From NCBI RefSeq assembly GCF_000974985.2, contig NZ_LAVA02000023.1:1-64000 (forward strand): DNA of 64,000 bases. Reading direction: 5' to 3'. This DNA comes from Streptomyces mangrovisoli (lineage in GTDB: Bacteria; Actinomycetota; Actinomycetes; Streptomycetales; Streptomycetaceae). A program made the translations under genes and the position numbers. Numbering within the stretch: the stretch's first letter is position 1; each line of letters starts with the position of its first letter. The notes beneath the pieces were generated by a model, which ran no database searches, was not told where the DNA came from, and worked only from the letters and a program-made list of their open reading frames with translations. Below are positions 31,305 to 40,898 of this stretch, one piece after another.

Positions 31305-34300
31305 GTGCGGGGCTACGAACGCCAGGAGCGAGAGCCGGCGGCTGACGTCGACCACCTCTCTCGGTTCGAGGCCGAGATGGATCGGCTGAAGACCGAGCGG
31401 GAGAAGGCGATCCAGCACGCCGAGGACCTCGGCTACCAGGTCGAGGTGCTGCGCGCCAAGCTTCACGAGGCGCGCCGCACCATCATGTCCCGGCCCGCCT
31501 ACGACAGCGGCGGCGGCGACATCGGCTACCAGGCCGAGCAGATGCTGCGGAACGCGCAGGTGCAGGCCGACCAGTTGCGCGCCGACGCCGAGCGCGAACT
31601 GAGTCAGGTCCGGGCGCAGACACAGCAGATCCTTCAGGAGCACGCCGAGCAGGCCGCGCGGCTCCAGGCCGAGCTGCACGCCGAGGCCGTGGCCCGCAGG
31701 CAGCAGCTCGACCAGGAGCTCGCCGAGCGCCGGCAGACCGTCGAGTCGCACGTCAACGAGAACGTGTCGTGGGCCGAGCAGTTGCGCGCCCGCAGCGAGT
31801 CGCAGGCCCGCCGGCTGGTCGAGGAGTCACGCGCGGAGGCCGAGCAGGCGCTCGCCGCGGCTCGCGCCGAGGCCGAGCGGGTCGCCGCCGAGGCCCGGCA
31901 GCGGTTGCAGAGCGACGCCGAGGCGGCCCGCGCGGAGGCGGAGCAGCTGCTGCGCCGCGCCCGCACGGACGCCGAGCGGCTGCTGAACGCCGCCTCCACC
32001 CAGGCCCAGGAGGCCACCGACCACGCCGAACGGCTGCGCAGCTCGACGGTGAACGAGTCGGAGTCCGCCCGCCGCGAGGCCACCGAGCTGAGCCGCGCCG
32101 CCGAGCAGCGGATGGCCGAGTCCGAGTCGGCGCTGCGCGAGGCGCGCGCCGAGGCGGAGAAGCTCCTCACCGAGGCGAAGGACTCCGCGGCCAAGTCCCT
32201 CTCCAGCGCCGAGTCGACCAACGAGCAGCGCACCCGCACCGCCAAGGAGCAGGTCGCCCGGCTGGTCAGCGAGGCCACCAAGGAGGCCGAGGCCACCAAG
32301 GCGGACGCCGAGCAGGTCGTCGCGGACGCCCGCACCGAGGCCGAGCGGATCATCGCGGAGGCGGCGGAGAAGGCCCGTACGCTCACCGCCGAGGAGAGCG
32401 CCACCCAGCTGTCGAAGGCGGCGAGGACCGCCGAGGACGTCCTGGACCGGGCCGCCGAGGACGCCCGCAACACCACCAAGGCCGCCGGCGAGGAGGCCGA
32501 GCGCATCCGCCGCGAGGCGGAGGCCGAGGCCGACCGGCTGCGCGCCGAGGCGCAGGACATCTCCGAGCAGCTCAAGGGCGCGGCGAAGGACGACACCAAG
32601 GAGTACCGCGCCAAGACCGTCGAGCTCCAGGAGGAGGCGCGGCGGCTGCGCGGCGAGGCCGAGCAGCTGCGCGCCGACGCCGTCGCCGAGGGCGAGCGGA
32701 TCCGCGCCGAGGCCCGCCGCGAGGCGGTGCAGAAGATCGAGGAGGCCGCGAAGTCGGCCGAGGAGCTGCTGGCCAAGGCGAAGGTCGACGCGGACGAGCT
32801 GCGCCAGGCCGCCACCACGGACAGCGAGAAGGTCCGCACCGAGGCGATCGAGCGCGCCACCACGCTGCGCCGCCAGGCCGAGGAGACCCTCCAGCGCACC
32901 CGGCAGGAGGCCGAGCGGCACCGCGAGGAGATCGTCGAGCAGTCCGAGGGCATCCTCGCGGACGCCGAGCGGGCCGCGCGCGAACTGCGCGAGGAGACCG
33001 AGCAGACGGTGGCGGCCCGGCTGGAGGACGCCTCCGACGAGCTGACCCGGCTGCACACCGAGGCCGAGGAGCGGGTGACCTCGGCCGAGCAGGCGCTCTC
33101 CGAGGCCCGTGAGGAGGCCGCGCGCATCCGCCGCGAGGCCGGCGAGGAGACGGAGCGGCTGCGCTCCGAGGCCGCCGAGCGGATCCGTACGCTGCGCGAG
33201 CAGGCGGAGACGGAGGCCGACCGGCTGCGCACCGAGGCCGCCGCGGACGCGTCCGCCTCCCGCGCGGAGGGCGAGAACGTCGCCGTACGGCTGCGTTCGG
33301 AGGCCGCGGCGGAGGCCGAGCGGCTGAAGACCGAGGCGCAGGAGACCGCCGACCGGGTGCGCGCGGAGGCCCAGGCCGCCGCCGAGCGCCTGGCCACGGA
33401 GGCCTCCGAGACGCTGGCCGCCGCCCAGGAGGAGGCCGCCCGGCGCCGCCGCGAGGCCGAGGAGCTCCTCGGCGACGCGCGGCAGGAGGCCGACCAGGAG
33501 CGCGAGCGGGCCCGCGAGCAGAGCGAGGAGCTGCTGGCGTCGGCGCGCAACCGCGTCGAGGAGGCCCAGACCGAGGCCGTACGGCTGGTCGAGGAGGCCG
33601 AGCGGCGCGCCACCGAGATGGTGTCGGCAGCCGAGCAGCACGCGCAGCAGGTGCGGGACTCCGTGTCCGGGCTGCACGAGCAGGCGCAGGAGGAGATCCA
33701 GGGCCTGAGGTCGGCCGCCGAGCACGCGGCGGAGCGCACCCGGCGGGAGGCCGAGGAGGAGTCCGACCGGGTCCGCGCCGACGCCTACGCGGAGCGCGAG
33801 CTGGCCACGGAGGACGCCAATCGCGTGCGCCGCGAGGCCCGCGAGGAGACCGAGGCCGCCAAGTCGCTCGCCGAGCGCACGGTCGCCGAGGCCATCGCCG
33901 AGTCGGACCGGCTGCGTTCGGACGCGGCCGACCACGCCCAGCGGGTGCGCACCGAGGCGTCGGACGCCATCGCGCAGGCCGACCAGGACGCCACCCGCAC
34001 CCGCGCCGAGGCCCGCGAGGACGCCAACCGGATGCGGTCGGACGCGGCGACGCAGGTCGACACCCTCATCTCGGAGGCGCGCGGCGAGGCCGAGCGGCTC
34101 CAGACGGAGACCGCGCAGGAGGCCGAGCGGGTGCGGACCGAGTCGGTGGCCCAGGCCGAACAGCTGATCTCGGATGCCACCGGCGACGCGGAGCGGCTGC
34201 GGGCCGAGGCCGCGGAGGCGGTCGGCACGGCGCGCCAGCACGCGGAGCGGACGCGGATCGAGGCCGTACGGCGCAAGGCCGACGCGGAGGCGGAGGCGGA

Positions 34301-35159
34301 GCGGATGCTCAACGCCGCCCGCGAGGAGTCCGAGCGGACGCTGGACGAGGCCCGCAAGGACGCCAACAAGCGGCGCTCCGAGGCGGCCGAGCAGGTCGAC
34401 ACGCTCATCACGGAGACCGCGGCCGAGGCGGACAAGCTGCTCGCCGAGGCGCAGCAGCAGGCGCAGCAGGCCACCGCGGACGCCGAGTCGCAGGCCGACA
34501 CCATGGTCGGCGCGGCCCGCAACGAGGCGGAGCGGCTGGTCTCCGAGGCGACCGTCGAGGGCAACACCCTGGTGGAGAAGTCCCGCACGGACGCGGACGA
34601 GCTGCTCGTCGGCGCCCGTCGCGACGCGACCGCCATAAGGGAACGGGCGGAGGAGCTGCGGGACCGCATCACCAGCGAGATCGAGTCGCTGCACGAGCGG
34701 GCCCGGCGCGAGGCCGCCGAGACCATGAAGTCGACCGGCGACCGCTGCGACGCGCTGATCAAGGCCGCCGAGGAGCAGCTCGCCAAGGCGCAGGCAAAGG
34801 CCAAGGAGATCGTCTCGGAGGCCAACTCCGAGGCGGGCAAGGTCCGTATCGCCGCCGTCAAGAAGGCCGAGGGGCTGCTCAAGGAGGCCGAGCAGAAGAA
34901 GGCCAAGCTGGTCAAGGAGGCCGAGGACCTCAGGGCCGAGGCGATCCACGAGGCCCGGGAGACGGTCGAGGAGGGCAAGCGCGAGCTGGAGACCCTCGTA
35001 CGGCGCCGGCAGAACATCAACGCCGAGATCTCCCGTGTCCAGGACGTCCTGGAGGCGCTGGAGTCGTTCGAGGCGCCCGGTGGCGCCAAGGACGGCGGGG
35101 CCAAGGCCGGCACGACCGTGGGCGCGCCCCGTTCGGGCGGCAAGGCGGCGGACGGCTGA
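31305..35159 (+). CDS. scy: Scy, long coiled-coil organiser of the hyphal tip
   Basis: 1284 residues from the GTG at 31305. Almost the whole protein is charged coiled coil (EAERLRAEA-type repeats), with a short Gly-rich break (SGGGD, about residue 65) after an N-terminal heptad region beginning HLSRFEAEMDRLKTEREKAIQ. Later repeats follow the longer hendecad pattern known for Scy. The end (KRELETLVRRRQNINAEISRVQDVLEALESF) is a distinct coil followed by a Gly/Lys tail. In S. coelicolor Scy interacts with DivIVA and FilP at the polarisome and sets tip number. It is immediately upstream of filP. Slightly shorter than the roughly 1326 residues I recall for S. coelicolor. Confidence 0.93.
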   Translation: MRGYERQEREPAADVDHLSRFEAEMDRLKTEREKAIQHAEDLGYQVEVLRAKLHEARRTIMSRPAYDSGGGDIGYQAEQMLRNAQVQADQLRADAERELSQVRAQTQQILQEHAEQAARLQAELHAEAVARRQQLDQELAERRQTVESHVNENVSWAEQLRARSESQARRLVEESRAEAEQALAAARAEAERVAAEARQRLQSDAEAARAEAEQLLRRARTDAERLLNAASTQAQEATDHAERLRSSTVNESESARREATELSRAAEQRMAESESALREARAEAEKLLTEAKDSAAKSLSSAESTNEQRTRTAKEQVARLVSEATKEAEATKADAEQVVADARTEAERIIAEAAEKARTLTAEESATQLSKAARTAEDVLDRAAEDARNTTKAAGEEAERIRREAEAEADRLRAEAQDISEQLKGAAKDDTKEYRAKTVELQEEARRLRGEAEQLRADAVAEGERIRAEARREAVQKIEEAAKSAEELLAKAKVDADELRQAATTDSEKVRTEAIERATTLRRQAEETLQRTRQEAERHREEIVEQSEGILADAERAARELREETEQTVAARLEDASDELTRLHTEAEERVTSAEQALSEAREEAARIRREAGEETERLRSEAAERIRTLREQAETEADRLRTEAAADASASRAEGENVAVRLRSEAAAEAERLKTEAQETADRVRAEAQAAAERLATEASETLAAAQEEAARRRREAEELLGDARQEADQERERAREQSEELLASARNRVEEAQTEAVRLVEEAERRATEMVSAAEQHAQQVRDSVSGLHEQAQEEIQGLRSAAEHAAERTRREAEEESDRVRADAYAERELATEDANRVRREAREETEAAKSLAERTVAEAIAESDRLRSDAADHAQRVRTEASDAIAQADQDATRTRAEAREDANRMRSDAATQVDTLISEARGEAERLQTETAQEAERVRTESVAQAEQLISDATGDAERLRAEAAEAVGTARQHAERTRIEAVRRKADAEAEAERMLNAAREESERTLDEARKDANKRRSEAAEQVDTLITETAAEADKLLAEAQQQAQQATADAESQADTMVGAARNEAERLVSEATVEGNTLVEKSRTDADELLVGARRDATAIRERAEELRDRITSEIESLHERARREAAETMKSTGDRCDALIKAAEEQLAKAQAKAKEIVSEANSEAGKVRIAAVKKAEGLLKEAEQKKAKLVKEAEDLRAEAIHEARETVEEGKRELETLVRRRQNINAEISRVQDVLEALESFEAPGGAKDGGAKAGTTVGAPRSGGKAADG

Positions 35160-35467
35160 CGCGAGCGGCCGTCCACGGGGGCGGAGGGTTTCCGTCGAAG
35201 CGTGCGGCTTACACGGAAGCGGGGGGTTTCCGCGAGAGCGTGAGGTTTCCGTGAGAGCGTGAAATTTCCGTGGGAGCGGGTGTTTCTGTGGTGATCCTTT
35301 GAGGCGGCTTCTGGGGCATTTGACCCGGTCTTTGGCAAGCTGTCCTACGGTGAGCCACTCAAAAGGGGTGTCATTCTCCAGATCAAACACGTATCCGCTC
35401 GATGACACACCGCTTCGGCCCCTAGGATTCCCCCTATCACCTCACCGGTCTCATCGACAGGAACCCC
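35160..35467. repeat. scy-filP spacer with 20-bp tandem repeats and a filP promoter candidate
   Basis: A degenerate 20-bp repeat starts at 35221, 35241, 35261 and 35281 with core GTTTCCG(T/C)GAGAGCG; an earlier related copy is at 35183. No gene is visible. Further on, TTGACC at 35320-35325 with TCCTAC 17 bp later, and TAGGAT at 35423-35428, are candidate promoter elements for filP. GACAGGAA precedes the filP ATG. Confidence 0.65.
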
Positions 35468-36406
35468 ATGAGCGACACTTCCCCCTACGGCTTCGAGCTT
35501 GTGCGGCGTGGGTACGACCGCGCTCAGGTGGACGAACGGATCTCCAAGCTCGTCTCCGACCGTGACAGCGCTCTCGCCCGCATCACCGCTCTGGAAAAGC
35601 GCATCGAGGAGCTCCACCTCGAAACGCAGAACGCTCAGGCCCAGGTGAGCGACGCGGAGCCGTCGTACGCCGGTCTCGGCGCGCGGGTCGAGAAGATTCT
35701 GCGCCTGGCCGAGGAAGAGGCCAAGGACCTGCGTGACGAGGCGCGTCGCGCCGCCGAGCAGCACCGCGAGCTCGCGGAGTCGGCTGCCCAGCAGGTCCGC
35801 AACGACGCGGAGTCGTTCGCCGCCGAGCGCAAGTCCAAGGCCGAGGACGAGGGCGTCCGGATCGTCGAGAAGGCCAAGAGTGACGCCTCGCAGCTGCGTT
35901 CCGAGGCGCAGAAGGACGCGCAGTCCAAGCGTGAGGAGGCCGACGCCCTCTTCGAGGAGACGCGTGCGAAGGCCGCCCAGGCCGCCGCGGACTTCGAGAC
36001 CAACCTCGCCAAGCGCCGCGAGCAGTCCGAGCGCGACCTCGCCTCGCGTCAGCAGAAGGCGGAGAAGCGTCTCGCGGAGATCGAGCACCGTGCGGAGCAG
36101 CTGCGCCTGGAGGCCGAGAAGCTGCGCACGGACGCCGAGCGCCGGGCCCGCCAGACCGTCGAGACGGCGCAGCGTCAGGCCGAGGACATCGTGGCCGACG
36201 CGAACGCCAAGGCCGACCGGATCCGTTCGGAATCCGAGCGCGAGCTGGCCGCTCTCACCAACCGTCGCGACAGCATCAACGCGCAGCTGACGAACGTGCG
36301 CGAGATGCTGGCCACGCTGACGGGTGCCGCGGTGGCCGCCGCGAGCACGCCGGCCGTGGACGACGAGCCGATCTCCCGCGGAGTTCCGGCCCAGCAGTCC
36401 CGCTGA
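35468..36406 (+). CDS. filP: FilP, intermediate-filament-like coiled-coil protein
   Basis: 312 residues, against about 310 in S. coelicolor. It opens with a DivIVA-like short motif (PYGFELVRRGYDRAQVDERISKL), then a coiled coil (about 15-55), a short break near YAGLGARVEKIL, and a long rod to about residue 275 (EADALFEETRAKAAQAAADFE and similar), ending ISRGVPAQQSR. FilP forms filaments below the growing tip, interacts with DivIVA and Scy, and gives hyphae stiffness. Own promoter likely in the spacer after scy. Strong family and synteny match. Confidence 0.94.
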   Translation: MSDTSPYGFELVRRGYDRAQVDERISKLVSDRDSALARITALEKRIEELHLETQNAQAQVSDAEPSYAGLGARVEKILRLAEEEAKDLRDEARRAAEQHRELAESAAQQVRNDAESFAAERKSKAEDEGVRIVEKAKSDASQLRSEAQKDAQSKREEADALFEETRAKAAQAAADFETNLAKRREQSERDLASRQQKAEKRLAEIEHRAEQLRLEAEKLRTDAERRARQTVETAQRQAEDIVADANAKADRIRSESERELAALTNRRDSINAQLTNVREMLATLTGAAVAAASTPAVDDEPISRGVPAQQSR

Positions 36407-36492
36407 CGCCCGGTCCCACCCGGCCCACGGCCCGCACCCCTGCACCCCGGGGCGCGGGCCGTCGCGTTCCCCCGCGGCCCGGTGGGGGCTGA

Positions 36493-36696
36493 TCGCGCAG
36501 TTCCCCGCGCCCCTAAAAACGGGGCCCAGCGCCACCCACCTAAGGGGCGCGGGGAACTGCGCGACCAGCCCGCCACGGCCCGCGGACGACGACGTACCCC
36601 TGCCCCCACCCCCCTCAGGGGCGCGGGGAACTGCGCGACAAGCCACGACGAAGGCGCGCGGGCAAACCCACCCCAGGGGCGCGGGGAACTGCGCGA
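36493..36696. repeat. Cluster of four intergenic palindromic elements
   Basis: One copy points left (36493-36514) and three point right (36543-36564, 36617-36638, 36675-36696). Each is about 22 bp, with core GGGGCGCGGGGAACTGCGCG. The spacers carry shared flank fragments (CACGGCCCGCGGACGAC). They fill most of the 370-bp gap between filP and the ABC genes; no gene is seen there. First and second copies can pair as a long hairpin that would terminate filP. Confidence 0.9.
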
Positions 36697-36776
36697 CCGG
36701 CTACGACGGGCCCGCAGGCTCATATCCGGCCCGCGGCCAAGTGGCAGGCCCAGGCACAGCGCCTTAGCGTTACCGC

Positions 36777-37745
36777 ATGATCGAGCTCGAGGGCCTGACC
36801 AAGCGCTACGGCGACAAGGTGGCGGTCGACAGCCTCTCCTTCTCCGTCCGTCCGGGCCTGATCACCGGCTTCCTCGGCCCCAACGGCGCGGGCAAGTCCA
36901 CCACCATGCGGATGATCCTCGGTCTCGACCACCCCACCGCGGGCGACGTCCGCATCGACGGCCGGCACTACGACCGGCTGAAGGACCCGCTGAAATACAT
37001 CGGCGCGCTGCTCGACGCGAAGGCCGTGCACGGCGGCCGCAGCGCCTACAACCACCTGCTGTGCCTCGCGCAGAGCAACGGCATCCCGAACCAGCGGGTG
37101 GCCGAGGTCCTGGACACGGTGGGTCTGACGGCCGTGGCGCGCAAGAAGGCCAAGGGCTTCTCGCTCGGCATGGGCCAGCGCCTCGGCATCGCGGGCGCCC
37201 TGCTCGGCGATCCCCGCATCCTCATGTTCGACGAGCCGGTCAACGGCCTCGACCCCGAGGGCATCCACTGGATCCGCAACCTGATGAAGTCCCTCGCCGC
37301 CCAGGGCCGTACGGTCTTCGTCTCCTCGCACCTGATGAGCGAGATGGCGCTGACCGCGGACCACCTGGTGGTGATCGGGCAGGGCCGGCTGCTCGCCGAC
37401 ACCTCCATGGCCGACTTCATCCACCGCAACTCGCGGTCGTACGTCCAGATCCGCACCCCCCAGCGCGAGCGGATGCTGGATCTGCTGCACGACGCGGGGG
37501 TCACGGTCGTCGAGGCCGGCACCGGGGCGCTGGAGGTGGACGGCGGCAAGGCCGAGCAGCTCGGCGAGCTCGCCGCGCGCAACCAGATCGTGCTGCACGA
37601 GCTGAGCCCCCAGCAGGCGTCCCTGGAGGAGGCGTTCATGCAGCTCACCGCCGAGTCGGTGGAGTACCACGCGCACACCGACAGCCCGCAGCCCGAGCCG
37701 GCGCAGCCGCACCCGTGGGGCGACGACTGGCAGAAGGAGCGGTGA
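36777..37745 (+). CDS. ABC transporter ATP-binding protein (pair 1)
   Basis: 322 residues. Walker A GPNGAGKST (about residue 38), Walker B ILMFDEPVNGLDPEG, switch His in VSSHLMSEM; the signature segment is SLGMGQRLGIA, a variant of LSGGQ. The C-terminal 90 residues resemble the DUF4162-like tail of drug and bacitracin-type exporters. TAGCGT ends six bases before the ATG, suggesting a leaderless mRNA. Its stop overlaps the ATG of the permease by one base. Very similar to the ATPase at 38640. Substrate unknown; an exporter of lipids, peptides or drugs is likely from the family. Confidence 0.93.
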   Translation: MIELEGLTKRYGDKVAVDSLSFSVRPGLITGFLGPNGAGKSTTMRMILGLDHPTAGDVRIDGRHYDRLKDPLKYIGALLDAKAVHGGRSAYNHLLCLAQSNGIPNQRVAEVLDTVGLTAVARKKAKGFSLGMGQRLGIAGALLGDPRILMFDEPVNGLDPEGIHWIRNLMKSLAAQGRTVFVSSHLMSEMALTADHLVVIGQGRLLADTSMADFIHRNSRSYVQIRTPQRERMLDLLHDAGVTVVEAGTGALEVDGGKAEQLGELAARNQIVLHELSPQQASLEEAFMQLTAESVEYHAHTDSPQPEPAQPHPWGDDWQKER

Positions 37746-38515
37746 TGGCGACGGGCCAGGTCGTCCGCTCCGAGTGGACCAAGATCCGTTCGGTGGCCTC
37801 CACCGTGTGGACGCTCTCCCTCGCCGTGATCGTCACGATCGCGCTGGGGATGCTGATCTCCGCCCTGTCGAGCAGTCAGTACGACAACATGTCCCGGCAG
37901 GACCGGCTGTCGTTCGACCCGACCTACATCAGCTTCGCGGGGATGAGCCTCGGACAGCTCGCCATGATCGTGTTCGGGGTGCTGGTGGTCTCCAACGAGT
38001 ACAGCACCGGCATGATCCGCACCTCGCTGGCCGCGGTGCCGCAGCGCGGCGCCTTCCTGTTCAGCAAGATCGCGGTGGCCGCCGGGCTCGCGCTGGTGGT
38101 CGGCCTGGCCACGAGTTTCGCCGCGTTCTTCCTCGGCCAGGCGGTGCTCGGCACGCACCGCACGCACATCGGGGACCCGGGCGTGCTGCGCGCGGTGATC
38201 GGCGGCGGCCTGTACATGACCCTCATCGCGGTCTTCTCCATGGGCGTCGCCGCGATGCTGCGCTCGCCCATGCTCTCCCTCGGCATCCTGATGCCGTTCT
38301 TCTTCCTGATCTCCAACATCCTCGGCAACGTCCCCGCCACCAAGAAGGTCGGGCGCTATCTGCCGGACCAGGCGGGCAGCCGGATCATGCGCGTGGTGCC
38401 GGAGATCGGCGACCACACCCCCTACGGCCCCTGGGGCGGTCTGGGGATCATGGTGCTGTGGGTGGTCGCGGCGCTGGTCGGCGGCTACACGCTGCTGAAG
38501 CGGCGAGACGCATAG
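37745..38515 (+). CDS. ABC transporter permease (pair 1)
   Basis: 256 residues with about six transmembrane segments (first VWTLSLAVIVTIALGMLISAL, last GIMVLWVVAALVGGYTLL). It opens with VRSEWTKIRSVASTVW, the SEWTKIRS motif shared with the permease at 39962. ABC-2 type. Start overlaps the ATPase stop (TGATG), so the pair is one unit. Ends with LLKRRDA, as is common in this group. Confidence 0.9.
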   Translation: MATGQVVRSEWTKIRSVASTVWTLSLAVIVTIALGMLISALSSSQYDNMSRQDRLSFDPTYISFAGMSLGQLAMIVFGVLVVSNEYSTGMIRTSLAAVPQRGAFLFSKIAVAAGLALVVGLATSFAAFFLGQAVLGTHRTHIGDPGVLRAVIGGGLYMTLIAVFSMGVAAMLRSPMLSLGILMPFFFLISNILGNVPATKKVGRYLPDQAGSRIMRVVPEIGDHTPYGPWGGLGIMVLWVVAALVGGYTLLKRRDA

Positions 38516-38544
38516 CGAACCCCTGCGGAACGATCATTTTTTAC

Positions 38545-38560
38545 TTCCGCTTGAGCGGAA
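38545..38560. promoter_or_regulatory. Short perfect dyad between the two ABC pairs
   Basis: TTCCGCT-2-AGCGGAA at 38545-38560, directly after a T-run (38537-38542) and 80 bp upstream of the second ATPase. The AT-rich setting is unusual here. It may be an operator for the second pair or a processing site. Confidence 0.4.
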
Positions 38561-38639
38561 CCGTCATCGCCTCGATAAGCTCCTAAGCCTTACGGGGGCG
38601 TGTGCCCCGCTGTCCTGAACCTTTCGATGGGTGCGGAGC

Positions 38640-39965
38640 ATGATCGAGGCTGTCGGCCTGACCAAGAGCTACGGCTCCAAGACCGCTGTGTACAACCTGT
38701 CCTTCCAGGTGCGGCCCGGCGCCGTCACCGGCTTCCTGGGCCCGAACGGTTCCGGCAAGTCGACGACGATGCGGATGATCCTCGGCCTGGACAACCCGAC
38801 CGCGGGCACCGTGACCATCGGCGGCTACCCCTACCGCAAGCTGCCCAACGCCCCCCGTCAGGTGGGTGCCCTGCTCGACGCCAAGGCGGTGCACGGCGGC
38901 CGGCACGCGCGCAACCATCTGCTCTGCCTCGCCCAGCTCTCCGGCATCCCGGCCCGCCGGGTCGACGAGGTGCTCGGCGTGGTCGGCCTCCAGGACGTGG
39001 CCCGCAAGCGCTCCAAGGGCTTCTCGCTCGGCATGGGCCAGCGGCTCGGCATCGCCGCCGCGCTCCTCGGCGACCCCCAGGTGCTGCTCTTCGACGAGCC
39101 CGTGAACGGTCTCGACCCCGAGGGCATCCTCTGGGTGCGCAATCTGATGAAGTCGCTGGCCGCGGAGGGCCGGACGGTGTTCGTCTCCAGTCACCTGATG
39201 AGCGAGATGGCACTCACCGCCGACCACCTCATCGTGATCGGGCGCGGTCAGCTTCTGGCCGACATGAGCGTGAAGGACTTCATCTCGACCAACTCCGCGG
39301 ACTTCGCGCGCGTGCGCACCCCGGACACCGAGCCGCAGCTGCGCGAGAAGCTGACGTCCGCGCTCACCGAGGCCGGCGGCCACGTGCTGCCCGAGCAGGA
39401 CGGCGCCCTGCGCGTCACCGGGCTGGCGCTGCCCCGCATCAGCGACATCGCGCACGACACCGACGTACGGCTGTGGGAGCTGTCGCCGCACCAGGCGTCC
39501 CTGGAGGAGGCGTACATGCGGATGACGCAGGGCGCCGTCGACTACCGCTCCACGACCGACCAGAAGGCGGGCCTCATGCAGGCCCCGCCGCCCGGCTTCC
39601 AGCCGCCCATGCCGGTCCCCGGCCAGGGCCAGCCCGGCTGGTACGCACCGCCGCCGCCCCAGCAGGGCGGGCAGCCCTTCGCGCCGCCCCAGGGACAGCC
39701 GAGCCCGTACGGCCCCGGCCCGGCGAACCCCTACGCTCCCCCGGCCGCCACCCCGGGGCCCTACGGCGCCCCCGGCGCCCCGAACCCGTACGCGGCGCCC
39801 GCCCCGGTGGCCCCGGCTCCGGCCCAGCCGCCCGCCGCGGCCCCGGCACCGGCCCCCGCGGCCGCGCCCGCCGCACCGGCCGCGCCCGCCGCCGTTCCTT
39901 CCGCCGCCCCCTCCGCCGCCGCGGAGCCCGCCGCCGACCTGACCAAGCCCGAGGACGCCCGATGA
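38640..39965 (+). CDS. ABC transporter ATP-binding protein with Pro-rich tail (pair 2)
   Basis: 441 residues from the ATG at 38640; a GTG three codons upstream is possible. Residues 1-310 closely match the ATPase at 36777: Walker A GPNGSGKST, SLGMGQRLGIA, LLFDEPVNGLDPEG, and the near-identical block ALLDAKAVHGGR. Residues about 312-430 are an added Pro/Ala/Gly/Gln-rich tail (YAPPPPQQGG type), absent in the first copy and probably disordered. It ends DLTKPEDAR and overlaps the permease start by ATGA. Likely a tandem duplicate of pair 1 with a new tail. Confidence 0.92.
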   Translation: MIEAVGLTKSYGSKTAVYNLSFQVRPGAVTGFLGPNGSGKSTTMRMILGLDNPTAGTVTIGGYPYRKLPNAPRQVGALLDAKAVHGGRHARNHLLCLAQLSGIPARRVDEVLGVVGLQDVARKRSKGFSLGMGQRLGIAAALLGDPQVLLFDEPVNGLDPEGILWVRNLMKSLAAEGRTVFVSSHLMSEMALTADHLIVIGRGQLLADMSVKDFISTNSADFARVRTPDTEPQLREKLTSALTEAGGHVLPEQDGALRVTGLALPRISDIAHDTDVRLWELSPHQASLEEAYMRMTQGAVDYRSTTDQKAGLMQAPPPGFQPPMPVPGQGQPGWYAPPPPQQGGQPFAPPQGQPSPYGPGPANPYAPPAATPGPYGAPGAPNPYAAPAPVAPAPAQPPAAAPAPAPAAAPAAPAAPAAVPSAAPSAAAEPAADLTKPEDAR

Positions 39966-40834
39966 GCACCCCCCAGCCCCCGATGCCGCAGGCCGCCCCG
40001 CCCGCCTGGCAGGCGGCGCCCGGCACGCCGCACCCGACGTACACCTCGCCCATCCCGGTCGTCCGCACCCACCTCGGGCACGCGATCGCCTCGGAGTGGA
40101 CGAAGATCAGGTCGGTGCGCTCGACGATGTGGACGCTCGGCGTCTTCCTGCTGCTGGTGGTCGGCATCGGGCTCACCGCCGGCGCGCTGGTCGCGGGCAG
40201 CGCCTCCGCGAGCGACATGGGCGACGACACCGCGCTCTCCCTCGGCTTCTTCGGGCTGCTGCTCGGCAGCATGTGCATCATCACGCTCGGCGTGCTGACC
40301 ACGGCCTCGGAGTACGGCACCGGCATGATCCGCACCACGGCGACCGCCTGCCCCTCGCGGCTGCGGGTGCTGCTGGCGAAGTCGATCGTGTTCTTCTCGG
40401 TGGCCTTCGTCGTGACGCTGGCCGCGGCCGCCTTCGTCGGCGTCGCCCAGGTCGGCATGATCGACCAGGCGCGCACCCCCACGGCCGGCGAGTGGATGAA
40501 GGGCGTCGTCGGCGTCAGCTTCTACATCGCGATGCTGGGGCTGCTGTCGCTGCTCATCGGCTCGATCGTGCGGCACTCCGCGGGCGCCATCACGATCATG
40601 ATCGCCGCGGTGCTCGCGCCGCTCGTCATCGCGCTGTTCATGTTCGCGCAGTCCATGGAGAAGCTGCGCACCGCGCTGTTCGAGTACTCGATCCCGAACC
40701 AGCTCAGCGTCTTCTACTCCAACTCCCTCGGTGAATCCGGCCCTTCGGGCTGGGACCCGGTGTGGATCATCGTCGGCGTCACGGCCATGGCGTTCGCGGG
40801 CGCGTGGGCGCTGCTGGAGCAGCGGGACGTCTGA
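39962..40834 (+). CDS. ABC transporter permease (pair 2)
   Basis: 290 residues. The N-terminal 40 residues are Pro/Ala-rich, then IASEWTKIRSVRSTMWTLGV, matching the other permease, and about six transmembrane segments (GVFLLLVVGIGLTAGALVAG; ISFYIAMLGLLSLLIG region; WIIVGVTAMAFAGAWALL). It ends LEQRDV. Coupled to the ATPase by a 4-base overlap. ABC-2 type; substrate unknown. Confidence 0.9.
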   Translation: MSTPQPPMPQAAPPAWQAAPGTPHPTYTSPIPVVRTHLGHAIASEWTKIRSVRSTMWTLGVFLLLVVGIGLTAGALVAGSASASDMGDDTALSLGFFGLLLGSMCIITLGVLTTASEYGTGMIRTTATACPSRLRVLLAKSIVFFSVAFVVTLAAAAFVGVAQVGMIDQARTPTAGEWMKGVVGVSFYIAMLGLLSLLIGSIVRHSAGAITIMIAAVLAPLVIALFMFAQSMEKLRTALFEYSIPNQLSVFYSNSLGESGPSGWDPVWIIVGVTAMAFAGAWALLEQRDV

Positions 40835-40898
40835 CCGGCGGACGGCCGCGGCGGGAGGGAACCCCGGCGCGGCCGGCCACCTGCGTGCTCCGGTGCGC

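Noticed and set aside
31827..35408. Long minus-strand open frame (1193 codons) antisense to scy
   Set aside because: It mirrors the repetitive high-GC scy sequence, giving Leu/Gly/Arg-rich nonsense with no domain. Scy on the plus strand has clear coiled-coil periodicity.
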